From positions 1-19,536 of the forward strand of contig JAGZLR010000037.1 of the NCBI GenBank assembly GCA_018364635.1: a DNA stretch of 19,536 bases, written 5' to 3'. The notes below the pieces were generated by a model. That model did not search any database, was not told the origin of the DNA, and worked only from the letters and a program-made list of their open reading frames with translations. Positions 7,720-15,800 of the stretch are shown here, in pieces; the first letter of the stretch is position 1; every line of letters starts with the position of its first letter. Both the position numbers and the translations under genes were made by a program. Origin of the DNA: Clostridiales bacterium (GTDB lineage: Bacteria; Bacillota; Clostridia; Lachnospirales; Anaerotignaceae).

Positions 7720-8967
7720 TTACAGTTTTTTCTTAGCTGCATAAAGCGTCGGATAGTTTATACCAATCCCAACTAACGCTTTCATAATGATTCGAGTAAT
7801 CACCAGCGCAGTAAACATAGAAACAACAATACCAATCATTAACGTCTGTGCAAAGCCTTTGACAGTTCCTGTCCCTAGCCAATAGAGAATGACAGCTGCA
7901 ATCAGTGTTGTAATATTTCCGTCTACAATCGCTGGAAGGGCAGATTTAAATCCTCCTTGAATGGCACTTCTAAGTGTTCGTCCCACTGCCAATTCTTCAC
8001 GAATTCTTTCAAATATAATGACATTTGCATCCACCGCCATACCAATAGAAAGCACAATACCAGCAATTCCAGGCAGTGTCAGTGTCACCTGGAAGAAACT
8101 GAGAACTACTAGCTCAATTGCCACATACACAATCAACGCGATATCTGCTGCCACCCCAGACATACGGTACATCAAAAGCATATACGCCATTACCAAAAGA
8201 ATGCCAATAAATCCAGCAAATAAACTAGTCTGGAGGGCATTTGCACCAAGAAGTGCGCCAACATGGTTCATCTCCAATACATTCAAATTAAATGGAAGAG
8301 AGCCCGCACGTATCAGCGCAGCTAATTCCTCTGCACTTTCTGGTGTAAAACTTCCCGTAATCATTGCCTGACCATCTGTAATGGCAGAATTTACAGTAGG
8401 AGCACTGATAATCGAGTCATCCAAAACAATCGCTATCTGCTGACCAATAAACTTTTGTGTTGCATCGGCAAATTTTTTCTTTCCTTCTTCTGTAAATTCC
8501 AGTGATACATAAGGCTCAGAAATACCACTGCTTGAAACAGTACCCACCTGTTTTGTCGCATCCGCTACATCAGAACCGTTTAGCAGAACATTTCCTTCCA
8601 TATCCTGGAATGTCAGCTGTGCAGTCTGACCAATTTCATTGATCGCGTCTTCTGGATTATCTACGCCTGGGATATCAACGCTGATTCTTTTTTCACCCTG
8701 TCGTGAAACTTCCGCTTCCGTGTATCCCTTTCGGTCAAGACGCCCACGAATTAAACTGATTGCCGATATCATCTCGTCATCAGTGACTGTCTGCTGATCT
8801 GCTTCATAAACGATATGAACGCCGCCGCTTAAATCCAATCCCTGTTTAATATTTTGAACGCCTAGCACATGATTTTCGCCTATTCCCATATAAGAAGCAC
8901 AGGCAAGACCAAATGTAACCAACAGAATCAAAACCAGAGAAACGACGCTTAGACCTTTACTTTTCAT
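7720..8967 (-). CDS. secD: Protein translocase subunit SecD
   Basis: Large subunit of the SecDF export motor, 415 residues. One membrane segment at about 8-26, then GLDLSGGVHIVYEA (43-56), the conserved SecD opening of the P1 domain. The periplasmic-type domain runs to about 245 and is compact, as in other Gram-positive SecDs. Five membrane segments follow, with GMAVDANVIIFERIREE (309-325) carrying Asp313 for ion coupling. I start at ATG 8967, 8 nt after GGAGG. The longer reading frame up to 9030 contains the promoter and is not coding. Upstream lies the SCIFF maturase; a dedicated promoter shows secDF can be expressed independently of it. Confidence 0.97.
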   Translation of the reverse strand: MKSKGLSVVSLVLILLVTFGLACASYMGIGENHVLGVQNIKQGLDLSGGVHIVYEADQQTVTDDEMISAISLIRGRLDRKGYTEAEVSRQGEKRISVDIPGVDNPEDAINEIGQTAQLTFQDMEGNVLLNGSDVADATKQVGTVSSSGISEPYVSLEFTEEGKKKFADATQKFIGQQIAIVLDDSIISAPTVNSAITDGQAMITGSFTPESAEELAALIRAGSLPFNLNVLEMNHVGALLGANALQTSLFAGFIGILLVMAYMLLMYRMSGVAADIALIVYVAIELVVLSFFQVTLTLPGIAGIVLSIGMAVDANVIIFERIREELAVGRTLRSAIQGGFKSALPAIVDGNITTLIAAVILYWLGTGTVKGFAQTLMIGIVVSMFTALVITRIIMKALVGIGINYPTLYAAKKKL

Positions 8968-9001
8968 CTGTCTTCCCTCCATAAAAATCAATATAACCTG
9001 T

Positions 9002-9030
9002 ATTATAGTATCTCTTTTATTCCGCGTCAA
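9002..9030 (-). promoter_or_regulatory. secD: Sigma-A promoter for secDF
   Basis: TTGACG (9030-9025), exact 17-bp spacer, then TATAAT (9007-9002). It lies between the scfB stop and the secD ribosome binding site, giving a leader of about 30 nt. Confidence 0.85.
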
Positions 9031-9055
9031 TCAATAGAACTTTGAATGTTCTGGT

Positions 9056-10432
9056 TTATTTTTCTGCCTGCTTTGAATTTTCCAAAAATTCTTTTGCCTT
9101 TATCATAATCGCACATTCTACACGCTTTCTTTGAAGATCACATCCAATTTCATATGGTGTAAGAAGACTTCCGCTGAATTGATATGCATTGGCCGCACAG
9201 CCGCCGCTACAGAAAAATTTACACCAGCAGTTTTTGCATGCTTCTTTGGCATAGACATTACATTTCAAAAATTCTTCTCTTTTCTCTGTATTTGTCACAC
9301 CTTCTGTAACCGTTCCCATCTTAAACTCATCCATTCCAACAAACTGATGGCATGGGTAAAGATCTCCTTCTGGGGATACGGCCAAATACTCTGTGCCTGA
9401 GCCGCAACCAGCTAATCTTTTATACACACACGGTCCACCGGTAAGATCAATGTTAAAGTGGAAGAAATTAAAGTCCTTGCCCTCTTTTTTTCTTCTGTAT
9501 AACTCCTTCGCAAGCTTTTCATACTGTTCATATAACACAGGCAAATCTTCTTCCCGCAAGGCATAAGGTTCAGAAGCATCTGCTACAACCGGCTCCACAG
9601 AAATCTGTTGAAATCCCAAATCTGCCAAATGGATAACATCCTCATAAAAATCTAGATTATATCTTGTGTAGGTACCCCGAACATAATAATCTGTTTGGTT
9701 TCTGCTCTCTGCCGCATGAATAAACTTCGGCACAATGGCGTCATAGCTTCCCTGCCCGCCGGCCTTTGGACGCATACGGTCGTTAACCTCTTTTCTGCCA
9801 TCTAAACTTAAAACCATATTATGCATATGTTCGTTAATAAACTGCTGCTTTTCTTCATCTAACAGTACGCCGTTTGTTGTAATGGTAAAACGGAAAGTCT
9901 TTCCATACAGCTTCTCTTGTTCTCTTCCATACTGCACCAATTTTTTCACCACATCAAAATTCATCAGTGGCTCGCCGCCAAAAAAGTCCACTTCCAGATT
10001 TTTTCTGGAACCTGAATTTTTCAGCAGAAAATCCAAGGCAGCCTTTCCCACTTCCTCGCTCATCAACGCTCTATGGCCATGGTACTCTCCACCCTCAGCA
10101 AAACAATAAGCGCAGCGCAGATTGCAATCATGGGCCACATGCAGACATAATGCCTTTACCACAGGATTTCTCTTATCCGCCATAGGTGCAAGATCCTCAT
10201 AGATATCCTCAGAAAAAAGCATGCCTTCTTTCTCTAGCTTACGAATCTCCTCCAGCGCCTCATCGATAGATTCCAGAGAATATTTTTCACAAAAAATTTC
10301 TTTCAGTTCTAACTCTGTCTTATCTTGATACAGGCCGGCAAGATCATAAACAATATCGTCTACCACATGTACCGCACCGCTATTGACATCTAAAATAATA
10401 TTACAGCCGTTCATTTTATATTGATGTATCAT
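9056..10432 (-). CDS. scfB: Radical SAM/SPASM thioether maturase of the SCIFF peptide
   Basis: Radical SAM enzyme expected to form Cys-to-Thr thioether crosslinks in the SCIFF precursor encoded just upstream (CteB family). 458 residues. Residues 1-80 resemble the family's leader-binding domain (MIHQYKMNGCNIILDVNSG). The radical SAM cluster motif is Cys103-x3-Cys107-x2-Cys110 and GGEP is at 152-155. The SPASM region holds Cys335, 343, 361, 391, 399, 402, 404, 408, 412 and 431, enough for two auxiliary 4Fe-4S clusters. The start at 10432 matches family N-termini, although AGGAG is 12 nt away and a closer ATG opens a 7-codon frame. Adjacency to scfA fixes the assignment. Confidence 0.96.
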   Translation of the reverse strand: MIHQYKMNGCNIILDVNSGAVHVVDDIVYDLAGLYQDKTELELKEIFCEKYSLESIDEALEEIRKLEKEGMLFSEDIYEDLAPMADKRNPVVKALCLHVAHDCNLRCAYCFAEGGEYHGHRALMSEEVGKAALDFLLKNSGSRKNLEVDFFGGEPLMNFDVVKKLVQYGREQEKLYGKTFRFTITTNGVLLDEEKQQFINEHMHNMVLSLDGRKEVNDRMRPKAGGQGSYDAIVPKFIHAAESRNQTDYYVRGTYTRYNLDFYEDVIHLADLGFQQISVEPVVADASEPYALREEDLPVLYEQYEKLAKELYRRKKEGKDFNFFHFNIDLTGGPCVYKRLAGCGSGTEYLAVSPEGDLYPCHQFVGMDEFKMGTVTEGVTNTEKREEFLKCNVYAKEACKNCWCKFFCSGGCAANAYQFSGSLLTPYEIGCDLQRKRVECAIMIKAKEFLENSKQAEK

Positions 10433-10439
10433 ACTTCAT
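10416..10439 (-). other. Seven-codon mini-ORF overlapping the scfB start
   Basis: An ATG at 10439, 5 nt after AGGAG, opens MKYDTSI and stops at 10416, 16 nt inside scfB in another frame. The ribosome binding site fits this ATG better than the scfB ATG, which is 12 nt away. It may be chance, or it may limit or couple scfB translation. Confidence 0.35.
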
Positions 10440-10483
10440 TATAGCTCCTCTCAAGTCTTTCAAAAATTCGGAAGGGATATGAA

Positions 10484-10512
10484 AAGGTGCAGACAATGTC
10501 TGTCTGCACCTT
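10484..10512 (-). terminator. Strong hairpin between scfA and scfB, probable partial terminator
   Basis: Perfect 12-bp stem (10484-10495 with 10501-10512) and 5-nt loop. On the minus strand the stem ends in CACCTT followed by TTCATATCCC, a short U-rich tail. The tail is weak, which suits a partial terminator or mRNA-stabilising hairpin that lets the precursor be made in excess of the maturase. Confidence 0.6.
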
Positions 10513-10515
10513 CCA

Positions 10516-10533
10516 AAACCGTACATACGGTTT
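10516..10533 (-). repeat. Second inverted repeat after scfA
   Basis: AAACCGTA (10516-10523) and TACGGTTT (10526-10533) form an 8-bp stem with a 2-nt gap, or 7 bp with a 4-nt loop. On the minus strand it ends in GGTTTT and sits 3 bp before the longer hairpin, so the scfA-scfB gap holds two tandem hairpins. Confidence 0.55.
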
Positions 10534-10564
10534 ATGCCCGAAAAATATACAGTACAAATCCAAC

Positions 10565-10705
10565 TTATTTATTTTCACAGGACTGATTTGCTACTGTACA
10601 GGATGTTTTACAAGCAGACTGACAGGATGTCTGGCATTCGCCGCAGCCGCCTTTTGCCACTGTATTTTTGAGCATCTTCGTATTTAAAGTTGTTACATGC
10701 TTCAT
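10565..10705 (-). CDS. scfA: SCIFF (six-cysteine) ribosomally made peptide precursor
   Basis: Precursor of a ranthipeptide-type modified peptide, 46 residues. The leader (1-20, MKHVTTLNTKMLKNTVAKGG) is followed by a core with six cysteines at 21, 24, 28, 32, 36 and 43, spaced among Thr, Ser and small residues. Six Cys in about 45 residues is the defining trait of the SCIFF family, which is nearly universal in Clostridia. The start ATG at 10705 has AAGGGGGT 8 nt upstream. The maturase gene scfB follows after 132 nt containing two hairpins. The end product's role is not settled; signalling or population-related functions have been proposed for the class. No protease or dedicated exporter gene is adjacent. 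Confidence 0.96.
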   Translation of the reverse strand: MKHVTTLNTKMLKNTVAKGGCGECQTSCQSACKTSCTVANQSCENK

Positions 10706-10742
10706 TGAAATTTACCCCCTTCCAGAGCAGAAAGTTTTGAAC

Positions 10743-10756
10743 CTGCAAATTTGCAG
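10743..10756. promoter_or_regulatory. 14-bp perfect palindrome in the scfA leader
   Basis: CTGCAAATTTGCAG is a perfect palindrome about 11-24 bases downstream of the predicted scfA transcription start. Its position suits a repressor operator. As RNA it has no loop and would fold poorly, so a DNA-binding protein is the likelier reader. No adjacent regulator gene is present. Confidence 0.45.
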
Positions 10757-10773
10757 TATTACATACGTATTTT

Positions 10774-10782
10774 ATTATATCA
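10774..10782 (-). promoter_or_regulatory. scfA: Extended -10 promoter for scfA
   Basis: TGATATAAT on the minus strand: consensus TATAAT at 10779-10774 with a TG-N extension. The -35 position holds only TTTTCA, which the extension may offset. The start is predicted near 10767. Confidence 0.7.
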
Positions 10783-10811
10783 TGTATTTTTCTGTTTGAA
10801 AAGAAAATTTC

Positions 10812-11207
10812 TTATTTTTTCTTGCCGACGCCTAAAATTCCTCCAATTGCACCACCCAAAGCACCGATGACCACAACAACAATAACACCAGTAAATAGCT
10901 CAGGATTTTTTCCACAAAAAATACCAATGACTACAATGATTAAGGCATAAATACAGCCGGCGATTGCGCCGTGTATCATTCCTTTTTGACCCATACCTTT
11001 GGCATAATCGAATCCCGCAATCCCTCCCGAAACACCAGTACAGATCGAAGAAACTAACGAGATAGAGCTTTCAGAGACCTTAGAATATGTAAGAAGAAGA
11101 GCAAATAGTATAAAAACAGCCGCCGTGAGGGCAAAGGCTGCCATCTCTCCTTTCAGTAAATACATAAGGCCTCTATCCTGTTTTCCATGCTTTCCAGTTT
11201 GTTCCAC
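10812..11207 (-). CDS. Small four-helix membrane protein, TIGR04086/YrzE-like
   Basis: Integral membrane protein of unknown function, 131 residues. Hydrophobic segments lie at about 21-41, 47-66, 77-98 and 103-127, rich in Gly (TGVSGGIAGF, VIGALGGAIGGILGVGKKK), with a Lys-rich C-terminus. The start is GTG at 11207 with GGGGGGAG 4 nt upstream; upstream in-frame starts would put a charged, non-homologous tail across the intergenic region, and Met15 is an alternative. Proteins of this type (DUF3792) sit near yajC, scfAB and secDF in many Clostridia and Bacilli, as here, suggesting a link to membrane protein traffic, but no activity is known. yajC itself is not next to it. Confidence 0.82.
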   Translation of the reverse strand: MEQTGKHGKQDRGLMYLLKGEMAAFALTAAVFILFALLLTYSKVSESSISLVSSICTGVSGGIAGFDYAKGMGQKGMIHGAIAGCIYALIIVVIGIFCGKNPELFTGVIVVVVIGALGGAIGGILGVGKKK

Positions 11208-11264
11208 GAAACTCCCCCCTTTACTACAGTTTACTTTTCTACAGGGGAAAGTATGAACAAATAT

Positions 11265-11293
11265 TTGAATCTGCCAGAAAAATTTGATAAAAT
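11265..11293 (+). promoter_or_regulatory. Sigma-A promoter for the PHP phosphoesterase gene
   Basis: TTGAAT (11265-11270), 17-bp spacer, TAAAAT (11288-11293) with TG-N extension. Leader of about 20 nt containing AGGAGG. Confidence 0.75.
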
Positions 11294-11321
11294 ACACCTA
11301 TTCTCACAGGAGGTGTGTTCA

Positions 11322-12191
11322 ATGTCACCCAATTATATCGATCTTCATACCCATTCTACCTTTTCCGATGGAACAAAGACACCAGCGGAAATTGTCCAAT
11401 TAGCTCAGGAAAGAAACCTAGCTGCTGTCGCTTTAACCGATCATGATACTGTCTTAGGTATCCCTGCCTTTTTAGAGGCAGGAAAAACGTCTCCTATAGA
11501 AACCATTGCCGGCATAGAGTTAGCAGCAGAGTATGAAGGAACAGAAATCCACATTGTAGGACTTTTTGTTGACCCAAACAGTTCAGCTTTTCAACAATTT
11601 AATGAAACTGTACAGAAAAATAGAGAGAAAAGAAACCTGCTAATGGTGGAAAAACTTACTTCCCTCGGTTATCATATCTCTTATGAAGATGTTTTATCTG
11701 AAGCGGGAGGGCATGTTATTACACGAGCACATTTTGCTCGAGCACTGGTGCATCACAGCTATGTATCTACCAAAAATGAAGCATTTGAGAAAATTTTAGG
11801 AAACGATAAAGCAGGCTATGTGAAACGAATTTTGCCCTCGCCGGAATCATGCCTTGATATTATTGCAAAATCTGGCGGCATCTCTGTCTTAGCCCATCCC
11901 ACCCTATATCATTTTGACGAATTTCAAATTCTTAGACTGTGTACCTATCTGAAATCCTTAGGCCTTACAGCGGTGGAGACCATCTATACATCTTATTCCT
12001 ACGCCCAACAGCAGACATTAAAAAAAATTGCTCAGCGTGCCGGACTTCTCTCCTCTGGGGGCAGTGATTACCACGGCGAAAATAAACCTGGCATTTTTTT
12101 AGGTGTTGGGAAAGGAAATCTGAGAATTCCACTTGACTTTCTAGAACAGTTAAAAAAGCGACGGAAAGAACTGCACGCTTCCAAATTTTAG
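11322..12191 (+). CDS. PHP-domain phosphoesterase, YciV/RNase AM-like
   Basis: Metal-dependent phosphoesterase of the PHP family, 289 residues. Metal ligands visible are His9 and His11 (DLHTHSTFSDG), Asp16, Asp40/His41 (LTDHD), Glu66 (AGIEL), the later His in ISVLAHPTLY and the C-terminal SDYHGENKPG. This arrangement is that of the E. coli YciV/RNase AM group, which acts on 3',5'-nucleotide bisphosphates and trims 5' ends of rRNA. The start at 11322 has AGGAGG 8 nt upstream; the longer frame from 11187 runs across the promoter and is rejected. It is one of two plus-strand genes, divergent from the YrzE-like gene and convergent with addB. The precise substrate is inferred from the family only. 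Confidence 0.9.
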   Translation: MSPNYIDLHTHSTFSDGTKTPAEIVQLAQERNLAAVALTDHDTVLGIPAFLEAGKTSPIETIAGIELAAEYEGTEIHIVGLFVDPNSSAFQQFNETVQKNREKRNLLMVEKLTSLGYHISYEDVLSEAGGHVITRAHFARALVHHSYVSTKNEAFEKILGNDKAGYVKRILPSPESCLDIIAKSGGISVLAHPTLYHFDEFQILRLCTYLKSLGLTAVETIYTSYSYAQQQTLKKIAQRAGLLSSGGSDYHGENKPGIFLGVGKGNLRIPLDFLEQLKKRRKELHASKF

Positions 12192-12274
12192 TCTTGTCTC
12201 TTTTTCACGTTTCACACTGTCTGTCATAAACCTTCTATTCCATCGAAATCCATATCTCGTCCTCCATTCTACTG

Positions 12275-12299
12275 ACAGGAAGGAAATCATCCTTCCTGT
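12275..12299. terminator. Hairpin in the convergent gap between the PHP gene and addB
   Basis: Perfect 10-bp stem ACAGGAAGGA / TCCTTCCTGT with a 5-nt loop. The nearest T-run on the plus strand (TTTTTTT) begins about 10 nt later, and none follows on the minus strand. It probably helps end one or both convergent transcripts, but it is not a textbook terminator. Confidence 0.45.
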
Positions 12300-12315
12300 T
12301 CTTATGACTATTTTT

Positions 12316-15300
12316 TTAAATTTCTTCAAATTTCTGCCACATTTTTTCCATATCCATCTTATTCTTTTTCCTATAACGATTTCCGGCAAAAGACAGATCA
12401 AACCGGCAAATAGAGCTGTATGGGCAATAATCGCAAGCCGTTTTATTTTTGTCTTTCCAAGGACTGATTTGTATATTACCTTCTGTAATTTCTTTTCCTA
12501 GCTGAGCCGCTTTTTTCCGTACAAAGTGTAACAGCTTCTCAAATTCCTCTTCCTGGAAGACAGAAGAATTTTTCTTCAGGGACCCATCGGTTTTAAAGGC
12601 TACTGGAATCAAATCTGATACTGTCTGTTTCTCCCCTGCCACCGCCTCAATGACAGAATCATCAGATAAAACAACACCGCTCATCTTCATTTTTTGCAGC
12701 AGTTTATTTTCTCTTTCCTCCTCAGAAAGGGTATCACGGGCTTCCAGCACAGGATCTGTAATATGGAAATAAAACACTCCTGCCGGATGAAGCAGCATTC
12801 CTTTGCTCTGCGCACCCATACGTAAGTATTCTTCCAAATAAAGCATCAGCTGCAACTGCAAACCGTAGTAAATTTCTTCCAAATCAAAATTTTTGTTTCC
12901 AGATTTGTAATCGATAATTTTAACATATCGATTTCCGTCATGGTCCCAAAAATCCACCCTATCGATTTTCCCAACTAAAATCATGTGAATGCCATTATCC
13001 AATTCTATGACAATTGGGGGCAGTGTCTGACCAGGACCAAATCCAATTTCAAACCCTGACGGCTCAAAACTCCCTCTTTTTACATGCTCCGACAATGCCC
13101 ATACCGCCCGTTTTGAAATTCTTTTTAACCGCCGCACCAGATATCGGTACGCGCCTGTGCTGTAGAGAACTTCATCTCCCAGTTCTTTTGCAGCCGTTTC
13201 TACTGCCTCTTCTGTCATTTGTTCCATCTCCACCCGCTCCAGTTTTCTCCAATCTAGAGCCTTGTCTTGGATCGATTTAGAAAAAATCTCCATCACATGA
13301 TGAAATAACTTTCCTACGTCCGGTGCTCCAATCTCATATATCTTCCGTTCCTTTGCCTTGAGGCTGTACTGCAAAAAATATGCATAAGGACAATTAGCAT
13401 ACCGTTCCAGACGTGACACACTGGTTGACAAATTTTTATGATATAAAACCGAGAGCACTTCCTGCTTCAATCTTTTCTCCTGATTTTTCTCCTTCATTGC
13501 TGACAATAGGTGGTCAAACATCGGTTTCCACCGAGGGTCTGTACTAAAAAAGCTAATTTGGTCCATCCATTGAGTCTCAATGCTTCCCTTTTCGCAGTAC
13601 TCCCGCATTTGAACTCCCAATGTATGGGCTGCTAAGTTTGGTGATAAACCATTGAGCTCTTGTTCCTCCCATTCCGAAAGGTCAGGAAAAATCTGTTTTA
13701 TTTTTTTCACAAGAGAGGAGGGTCTCATCACATTTCCCTGTAAATCACCCTGCGCATAGCTTATCTGCAAAAACTTGGAAGGCTTTACCAAACCCTGATA
13801 AATCAAAAATCTCTCCTCAAAGCTTTGCCGTTTGGTATTATTTGCAAGCTGTAAACCAAATGATTCTAGTTTTTCCCGTTCCTGTTCATGAAATAATCCC
13901 TCTGCACTTTTATAAGACGGTAAAATGCCATCGTTTACTCCTGCTACAAATAACGCCTTAATTTCCGGCAGTCTGGTCCGTTCGATATCCCCTACGATGA
14001 CCTGATCGGCGCCTGGAGGAATCACACCTAAAGAACAACTTTCAACTCCAGCTTCAAATATCTTTCGAAAACCGCCAATTGTCAACTGCTCCTCTGGCAA
14101 TATTTCTTGGATTCGTTGAAAGATGTTCATCAGTTTTTCCCAACACTGTTTATACTCGCTCGCCTTATCCAATCGTCCTTCCGCAGCGAATTTCTCCATC
14201 CATCCTTCGATCTTTTCCATCACATGCATTTTGACTAAAACGTCCATCAGACCCTCTGTCAATTTTTGTATACCGACCTCTTCCTTACCAGAAAAAAAGC
14301 GTAAAAAATCACTAATAGGACTTAAAAATTTCTCCCGGATCTCTTCTATTTTCTCTTTCTTTTCTTCATCCCCAAAGAATCCTGCCTTCCACGGACCATT
14401 CCATCGGTAGCCTTTAATTCCATAGGCCAAAACGTAGTTCTCTAACTGATCGATTTCCTCTTGGCCTAAATCAGAAAGACCAGTCTTCAAAAAACGAAAG
14501 ACACTTTCATAAGGCATATGATACTGCACCATCTCTAACAGCGCTTTTATCAACTCTGCCAAAGGAAAAGAAGCAATACTTTTTTTTACATCAATAAAAC
14601 AGGGAATTCGAGCATCAAAAAAGACCTTTTTAAAGATTCTGCCATATTCCTCTGGAAGCCTTGTGACAACTGCTATTTCCCGATAACGCATTCCATCTGC
14701 AATTAACGATAAAATTTTCTCAGCAATCTGTTCCACTTCCTCATACCGGTTAATTCCAGATGTGACAACCACATCTCCCATAGAAGAAACTGGTTTTGGG
14801 AAAAAATGAAAATATTCTCGTTCCAAGCCCGCCAAAGCGGAAGATAAAAAGCGTTTTGTTTTTTTTAAAATCACAGGGCTTTCTATGGGACATCCCGTCT
14901 CAGCCGCCAAAGCACGGAACTTCCGCTCTGTAACCATTGTCTCGAAAAATGGGGCAGATAACGGCGCAGACGGGTTAGCAAAACTTGGTTCATCCATCGT
15001 TAGTGTTACCGTCACCCGCCGGCTCATCAATAATAATTTCCTAAGACAATTATACTCTTGAGGCGTAAAGCCATAAAACCCATCGATCCAAATTTCTGCG
15101 TCCCGAATCAGGGAGGACTCCTCTGCTCTCTTGGCCAAAATATCCAACGTCTCATCGCTAGAAATATAATGTTCTCCCATATATGAGGTATATTGAGCCA
15201 CAATGCGGTCTAAATCACGCAGCTTTGCTTTCATTGGCGTTTCCTCTTTCATCTGACCCAATAGTGCCTCTATTTTCTCTCGATCCACTTCATACTGCCG

Positions 15301-15687
15301 AAACTCCGTAATCGTTCGTGAAAGTTTTTCTAAAAACCCAGGTTTATCCAACGTCTTTTGGAAATATTCCATCTGTTCTGATATATCGGATAATACCCGT
15401 CTTAAAATCATAAATTTTCCTGTATCGTCCAACACCGCTTTATGAACTTTTCCGCTTTCTGAAAATACCTGATAAGCCAACCTCTGAAAGCTCAACACCT
15501 GTGCCTGCATGATTCCTTTTTTGTCTGTATATTTTATAATATCTCGTTCTGCTTGAAGAGAATACTGTTCAGGGACAATATAGATATAAGCCCTGTCCTG
15601 TTCTTTTTCCTGCATAGAAGCAATCTCGCGCAGACAAAATGTACTTTTGCCGCTGCCGCTTCGTCCAATGACAAACCTTAATCCCAT
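12316..15687 (-). CDS. addB: ATP-dependent helicase/nuclease AddAB, subunit B
   Basis: Subunit of the AddAB (RexAB-like) helicase-nuclease that resects double-strand breaks for RecA. 1123 residues, usual AddB length. The N-terminal Walker A is GRSGSGKST (8-16). The C-terminal RecB-type nuclease domain has GKIDRVDF and IIDYKSG with Asp926 and Lys928, followed by the QLQLMLY helix. The four cysteines of the AddB 4Fe-4S cluster are present: Cys766 (ANCPYAYF) and Cys1085, 1088 and 1094 (CDYCPYSSIC). The start ATG at 15687 has AAGGGG 5 nt upstream. Unusually, no addA follows: a convergent PHP gene lies downstream, and no addA lies upstream either. No clear promoter was found in the 113-bp divergent gap. 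Confidence 0.96.
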   Translation of the reverse strand: MGLRFVIGRSGSGKSTFCLREIASMQEKEQDRAYIYIVPEQYSLQAERDIIKYTDKKGIMQAQVLSFQRLAYQVFSESGKVHKAVLDDTGKFMILRRVLSDISEQMEYFQKTLDKPGFLEKLSRTITEFRQYEVDREKIEALLGQMKEETPMKAKLRDLDRIVAQYTSYMGEHYISSDETLDILAKRAEESSLIRDAEIWIDGFYGFTPQEYNCLRKLLLMSRRVTVTLTMDEPSFANPSAPLSAPFFETMVTERKFRALAAETGCPIESPVILKKTKRFLSSALAGLEREYFHFFPKPVSSMGDVVVTSGINRYEEVEQIAEKILSLIADGMRYREIAVVTRLPEEYGRIFKKVFFDARIPCFIDVKKSIASFPLAELIKALLEMVQYHMPYESVFRFLKTGLSDLGQEEIDQLENYVLAYGIKGYRWNGPWKAGFFGDEEKKEKIEEIREKFLSPISDFLRFFSGKEEVGIQKLTEGLMDVLVKMHVMEKIEGWMEKFAAEGRLDKASEYKQCWEKLMNIFQRIQEILPEEQLTIGGFRKIFEAGVESCSLGVIPPGADQVIVGDIERTRLPEIKALFVAGVNDGILPSYKSAEGLFHEQEREKLESFGLQLANNTKRQSFEERFLIYQGLVKPSKFLQISYAQGDLQGNVMRPSSLVKKIKQIFPDLSEWEEQELNGLSPNLAAHTLGVQMREYCEKGSIETQWMDQISFFSTDPRWKPMFDHLLSAMKEKNQEKRLKQEVLSVLYHKNLSTSVSRLERYANCPYAYFLQYSLKAKERKIYEIGAPDVGKLFHHVMEIFSKSIQDKALDWRKLERVEMEQMTEEAVETAAKELGDEVLYSTGAYRYLVRRLKRISKRAVWALSEHVKRGSFEPSGFEIGFGPGQTLPPIVIELDNGIHMILVGKIDRVDFWDHDGNRYVKIIDYKSGNKNFDLEEIYYGLQLQLMLYLEEYLRMGAQSKGMLLHPAGVFYFHITDPVLEARDTLSEEERENKLLQKMKMSGVVLSDDSVIEAVAGEKQTVSDLIPVAFKTDGSLKKNSSVFQEEEFEKLLHFVRKKAAQLGKEITEGNIQISPWKDKNKTACDYCPYSSICRFDLSFAGNRYRKKNKMDMEKMWQKFEEI

Positions 15688-15800
15688 GAAATCCCCTTCT
15701 TTCTCATATTCTTTCTTTTTCTAAACTTGTGAATCTCTGCATAAAATGTGACTTTTTTTAATAGACTGTACCATAAACTTTGAATAGAGAGGAAAATTCT

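Noticed and set aside
8968..9030. 21-residue extension of SecD
   Set aside because: It overlaps the secDF promoter; the ATG at 8967 has a well-spaced GGAGG.
10783..10811. Terminator after the YrzE-like gene
   Set aside because: The AAGAAA/TTTCTT sequence has no loop space and no GC core, so it is not a believable terminator.
11187..11321. N-terminal extension of the PHP gene back to 11187
   Set aside because: It would span the TTGAAT-N17-TAAAAT promoter and the AGGAGG site, and the extension does not resemble the PHP family.
15688..15800. Promoters in the divergent gap between addB and the FMN-binding-like gene
   Set aside because: Several A/T-rich hexamers occur, but none had an acceptable -35/-10 pair with correct spacing on either strand.
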